NCBI GenBank assembly: GCA_963169105.1
Contig: OY720636.1
Span: 97,012,583 to 97,076,582, forward strand
Direction of reading: 5' to 3'
Length of the DNA stretch: 64,000 nucleotides
Origin: Ceriagrion tenellum
Taxonomy: Eukaryota > Arthropoda > Insecta > Odonata > Coenagrionidae
Every line of letters begins with the position of its first letter. Position 1 is the first letter of the stretch. Under the pieces are notes generated by a model that saw only the letters and a list, made by a program, of their open reading frames with translations, searched no databases and had not been told where the DNA came from. Of the stretch, positions 61,040 through 64,000 are shown in pieces. The position numbers were made by a program, and so were the translations under genes.

Positions 61040-61170
61040 TGCATGAGTACATATTCGCCAGGGGATTAAATTCACCCTGAAATATCATTTGATATGACCG
61101 GGATTCGAACTCGGATCTCCGAATTACTGGTCAGGTGTGTTAACCAGGTACTTACCAAGCTGTTTCCTTA
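61040..61170 (-). mobile_element. tRNA-Thr-like SINE or SINE fragment (minus strand)
   Basis: The minus strand contains TTGGTAAGTACCTGGTTAAC (D-arm region with A-box-like text). The anticodon arm CCTGA-CCAGTAA-TTCGG would expose AGT (threonine), and a T-arm CCGAG-TTCGAAT-CCCGG includes a canonical B box (61092-61108). The fold has mismatches in the D and anticodon stems. No acceptor-stem pair closes it, so it is a SINE head rather than a functional tRNA gene. The tail (TCAAATGATATTTCAGGGTG, about 61060-61090) may be the SINE body. A second A-box-like TGGCTCAGTAAGC lies upstream near 61250-61265. Exact limits and target duplication not found. Confidence 0.6.
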
Positions 61171-61449
61171 AGACAATTTTCGATGGGGATTCATGCAATC
61201 TGGGTGTTATCGCCCAAGTCCACATTGAAGCCCAGGAGACGATAGTAGTGCTTACTGAGCCACTGTCGCGGTGGAGAGCCCAACATTGTCCTTTTCTAAT
61301 GAGTAACTTGAAATGAATAAAACATTTAATTACTTACGTATTCCATTAATGATGTACCTAGACATTAAAGAGTGATTCATTTGGCTGAAAATTTAAAAAC
61401 CAGGTCTTCTTAGCCCTATTATTATTAGTCTTTGGTCATAGATATTGTG

Positions 61450-61950
61450 GTCCCTACTCCGAGGAAAAAGGGTCATAGAGATATGTGGAGAAAATATGAG
61501 CCTACAACTGCAGGATATTCGTGGTGAAGTATTTTTGGAGGAAGTAAGCGGGCCTCATTGCAGGAATGTGGGCACAGGAAGAGGTTTCTGACATCTCCAC
61601 CCGCATTGGCTTTAACGCCCGCGTGCGAACGAAGGCCATCATCGAATTTACGAGCGCCAGCCAATGAACGCGCTCCCTCGATGCCCTAATGGCTGGTATT
61701 TCAAGCTCCCTTTAACGGCGTTTTCAATTTTATCGTCGTCTGCCGGCACGCATGCCCGGGACCACAATTAGCACGAGAGAATGGGGTTGAGAGGAGACCG
61801 GGTGTAGAGGGTAATGGGACGACTGAAGAAGGTACGAGCGGGGTAGAGTGACTCGGGGGAAAGCCGACGGGAGTATAGCGATAAGGCATTTCAATAACCT
61901 CCCTGCTCAGCAATAATATGGTATACCCGCGCTTCATTTACGTTTGCGGC
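61450..61950. other. GC-rich CpG-bearing region
   Basis: From 61590 to 61900 the sequence is GC-rich with frequent CpGs. Two CCAAT-type boxes in opposite orientation lie at about 61605-61610 (ATTGG) and 61661-61666 (CCAAT). Possible unmethylated promoter region; no transcript evidence in sequence alone. Confidence 0.3.
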
Positions 61951-62280
61951 AACGATCGCAGTAATACGTGGTGGTGCAATAATAAAAGGATAGTGAGGGA
62001 TATGGGAATGGATTGTCAATTCTTGAAAAACATAAACACAAATTTCGCCTTATACCTTCTCTAATTCTTTCGCCTTATACCTTCTTCAAAAAATAATACC
62101 TTCTCAAATTCATCGGTTTTTCAATCCTAAGATTATATGACTGCAGCCATTCACCCATTTTTTAAATAGTCAAATTACTAAAAATGTACAAATTCAATAT
62201 TTAAAATATAAAAGCATACTCATATAAATGCAATATCATATAAGGAATGTAAAACGCACACTGTTTGATCAATTTTACAA

Positions 62281-62322
62281 CGTCTTGGTCCTGCTAAGTC
62301 ATTCATGGCTTATCATCAGGTG
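62281..62322 (-). ncRNA. Degenerate hammerhead-like motif
   Basis: The minus strand has CTGATGA (62319-62313), a short stem (TAAG...CTTA) and then GCAGGACC where GAAAC would be needed. The catalytic GAAA is lost, so it cannot act as a classical hammerhead. It is listed because its layout parallels the motif at 21.8 kb. Confidence 0.2.
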
Positions 62323-63438
62323 CCTTTTGTAATTTATCAGTAGTGTTTTCATTTATTACTAGCAACATAATTTATGTGCATAACAACCATTTCTTTGTCC
62401 TTCTCTTACCTTTCCATATAGATTCTATATTTTAAAAATAATTATTCATATCGTTGGACAGTTATGGAACATAAACACTAAATTTCCTGCAACCCTTTTG
62501 TATGTAATATCTTAAAACTTTATATTCATTAACTTTCCTAAGCTCAGTATATTGATAGTACACTTTTCTTTTTGTATTTATCACTTTCTTAACTTTCAGT
62601 GATAATAATATACTGCAATAACTTTTCAACCTGTAGAATTATGAACTCTTTAAAATAAACATAATTTGTATTCTCTCCATTTTCTTGGAATGGATTGGAT
62701 TTTAATGTCTCCATGTCTAACGCTTGTCAATTTACCTTCTGGCTGTTTGTTTATGCAAATTACTTCTTATTTAGTAGTATACCAATGTATTAATTCCTCG
62801 GTCATCCGAGTGGGACTTATTATATTACTTTTCCTTAATTATTATTACTTGAAAATCAATTGTGTCACTGGTAACAGGTGTCACAAGTTGGAGAAAATGT
62901 TGTTCAAGAAGGAAGGGTAAGAGAAGATGTCTTTCTATAGACTTTGAATGGGCTAATAAAAAATGTATTTGAACGGAGAAGATAATGAGAAGCAGGACTC
63001 ATTCTAAGCTAACGGCAACACTCCTGTGAATATAGAGAGCCTTTGCTTGTTGCACAATTATTATTTGTATTATTTTAAGTTAAAGAGAAAATGTTATAAG
63101 CTTACCTCTCAAAAAATGACTTGGACTTTATATCCAAAACTATTGTTTTGCAAGCTCAGCATATTTTATGAAAAACATTTGTCAACACCACGTTCAACCT
63201 TGTGCAATCTCACCTGTATGACAAAAATTGAAACATTTGAATTGAAAGCTTTATTAAATATTTGACTAGTCAACCAGTTTTATCCAACACCAGATAAAAA
63301 TGAATCCTTGAGATGTCTATTATTTAAAATACCTGTCGCTTTTATCTTTCGCAAGATGTTTAAAACATTTTTTCTATGGTTTAGCCCTTTAATAAAGAGT
63401 CCTCTTAAAACTTTTTTCCTGTAGCGACTCACATAAAT

Positions 63439-63580
63439 GGCAATTTTCCACTAGATAAGGTTGAATATGACCATCATTATCATCAGGTGATGATTCATTC
63501 GTGATTGTGATGCAGACCTGCTGATGATACAGTGCAATAAAACTATGGTCGTATTAAACCTAATCTAGTGAAAAATTGCC
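63439..63580. repeat. 36-bp inverted repeat with CTGATGA-containing loop
   Basis: The left arm 63439-63474 and right arm 63545-63580 pair with four mismatches. The 70-bp interior carries CTGATGA on both strands (plus near 63521-63527; minus near 63482-63488). This could be a small palindromic element or a remnant of facing retroelement termini. Confidence 0.8.
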
Positions 63581-63649
63581 TTTTCTGTGATTCATTAATC
63601 TGACTTCGCCATATCACGCCTCATACTTCTCTTTTTGTAAGATTAGTTA

Positions 63650-64000
63650 TGTTGCAGTAAATTATAACATGTCATAATACGATCTATGGTTGTACGAGGA
63701 CTTGAAGTGATTGAGGTGTGAGTGTTGAGAAAGATGGAGAGGGTGGTCTGGGTGGCCAGATGGACCAAAGAAGAAGTATTAAATTCTGTTGGAGGGGAGG
63801 TGAAACTGATGGTGGAGGTTTGGAGGAGATAGAAGAGGCGGATGGAGGACATTGAGTAGATAGAGCATGCTGAAGTGGGCAATGAAGAGAAGAACACAGG
63901 AGAAGCACGAGAGAAGAAAGAAGAGGATAACAATTCTGGACGGAACAAAAGCCGGAGACGATATGATGAATTAAAGAGAGATCTAATCCATTGCAGTGAA
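63650..64000 (+). pseudogene. Non-LTR RT C-terminal remnant running off the window
   Basis: The plus strand reads MERVVWVARWTKEEVLNSVG then VKLMVEVWRR (63733-63830), a stop, a decayed part, then RKRITILDGTKAG and, in another frame, RRYDELKRD (about 63915-63985). The blocks R-x-x-x-V-x-W-x-x-R-x-T-x-E-E-V-L, V-W-R-R-K-x-x, R-x-T-I-L-D and Y-x-x-L-K-R are the closing part of RTE/R1-like ORFs. The purine-rich composition gives long minus-strand shadow frames of 74-101 codons. Confidence 0.6.

Noticed and set aside
61085..61150. Functional tRNA-Thr gene on the minus strand
   Set aside because: B box and anticodon loop fit, but D and anticodon stems have mismatches and no acceptor stem closes, so a SINE head is more likely.
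63643..63948. 101- and 74-codon minus-strand frames rich in Ser/Pro
   Set aside because: Antisense of a purine-rich RT remnant on the plus strand.

Overview
This window looks like intergenic, repeat-dominated DNA from a eukaryote, most likely an insect or other arthropod with a large AT-rich genome. No operons, ribosome-binding sites or long bacterial-type reading frames occur. Nearly everything recognisable is a decayed mobile element: non-LTR retrotransposon 3' fragments, two tRNA-derived SINE-like elements, inverted-repeat (MITE-like) DNA elements, and one larger DNA transposon with a ruined DDE transposase. I found no intact host gene. Two stretches (20,620-20,841 and 30,470-30,769, both minus strand) could be terminal coding exons, but I do not recognise their products.

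Layout. 1-708: 3' end of a non-LTR retrotransposon with a 40-copy (TTA)n tail. 2.6 kb: MITE. 8.06-8.36 kb: SINE with a perfect 12-bp target-site duplication. 10.5, 20.3 and 22.2 kb: three plus-strand 3' fragments of one retrotransposon family (family B here; C-terminus like RTE-type elements). 12.7 kb: 3' tail of another retrotransposon. 18-19.2 kb: local duplications. 21.74-21.93 kb: a long foldback whose minus strand carries a hammerhead-ribozyme-like core. 24.29-27.53 kb: a DNA transposon with ~230-bp terminal inverted repeats, a DDE_Tnp_4-type transposase pseudogene, and two later insertions (a family A fragment and an LTR-like module). 27.5-28.1 kb: reverse-transcriptase pseudogene on the minus strand.

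From 28 to 43 kb, more 3' fragments of a second retrotransposon family (family A, ending in GTAGAT repeats) alternate with three pairs of direct repeats and GC-rich, strand-asymmetric islands. From 45 to 64 kb come a weak reverse-transcriptase remnant, a MITE at 47.3 kb, a minus-strand retrotransposon 3' end at 51.9-52.6 kb, a four-copy 67-bp minisatellite, two reverse-transcriptase remnants (58.7 and 63.7 kb), a tRNA-Thr-like SINE at 61.1 kb and a 36-bp inverted repeat at 63.4 kb.

There is no gene pathway to reconstruct. The fragments are mostly 3' ends, as expected from incomplete target-primed reverse transcription, and the nesting (transposon carrying retroelement insertions) gives a partial order of events. 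All family assignments come from reading the sequence by eye; none was checked by database search.
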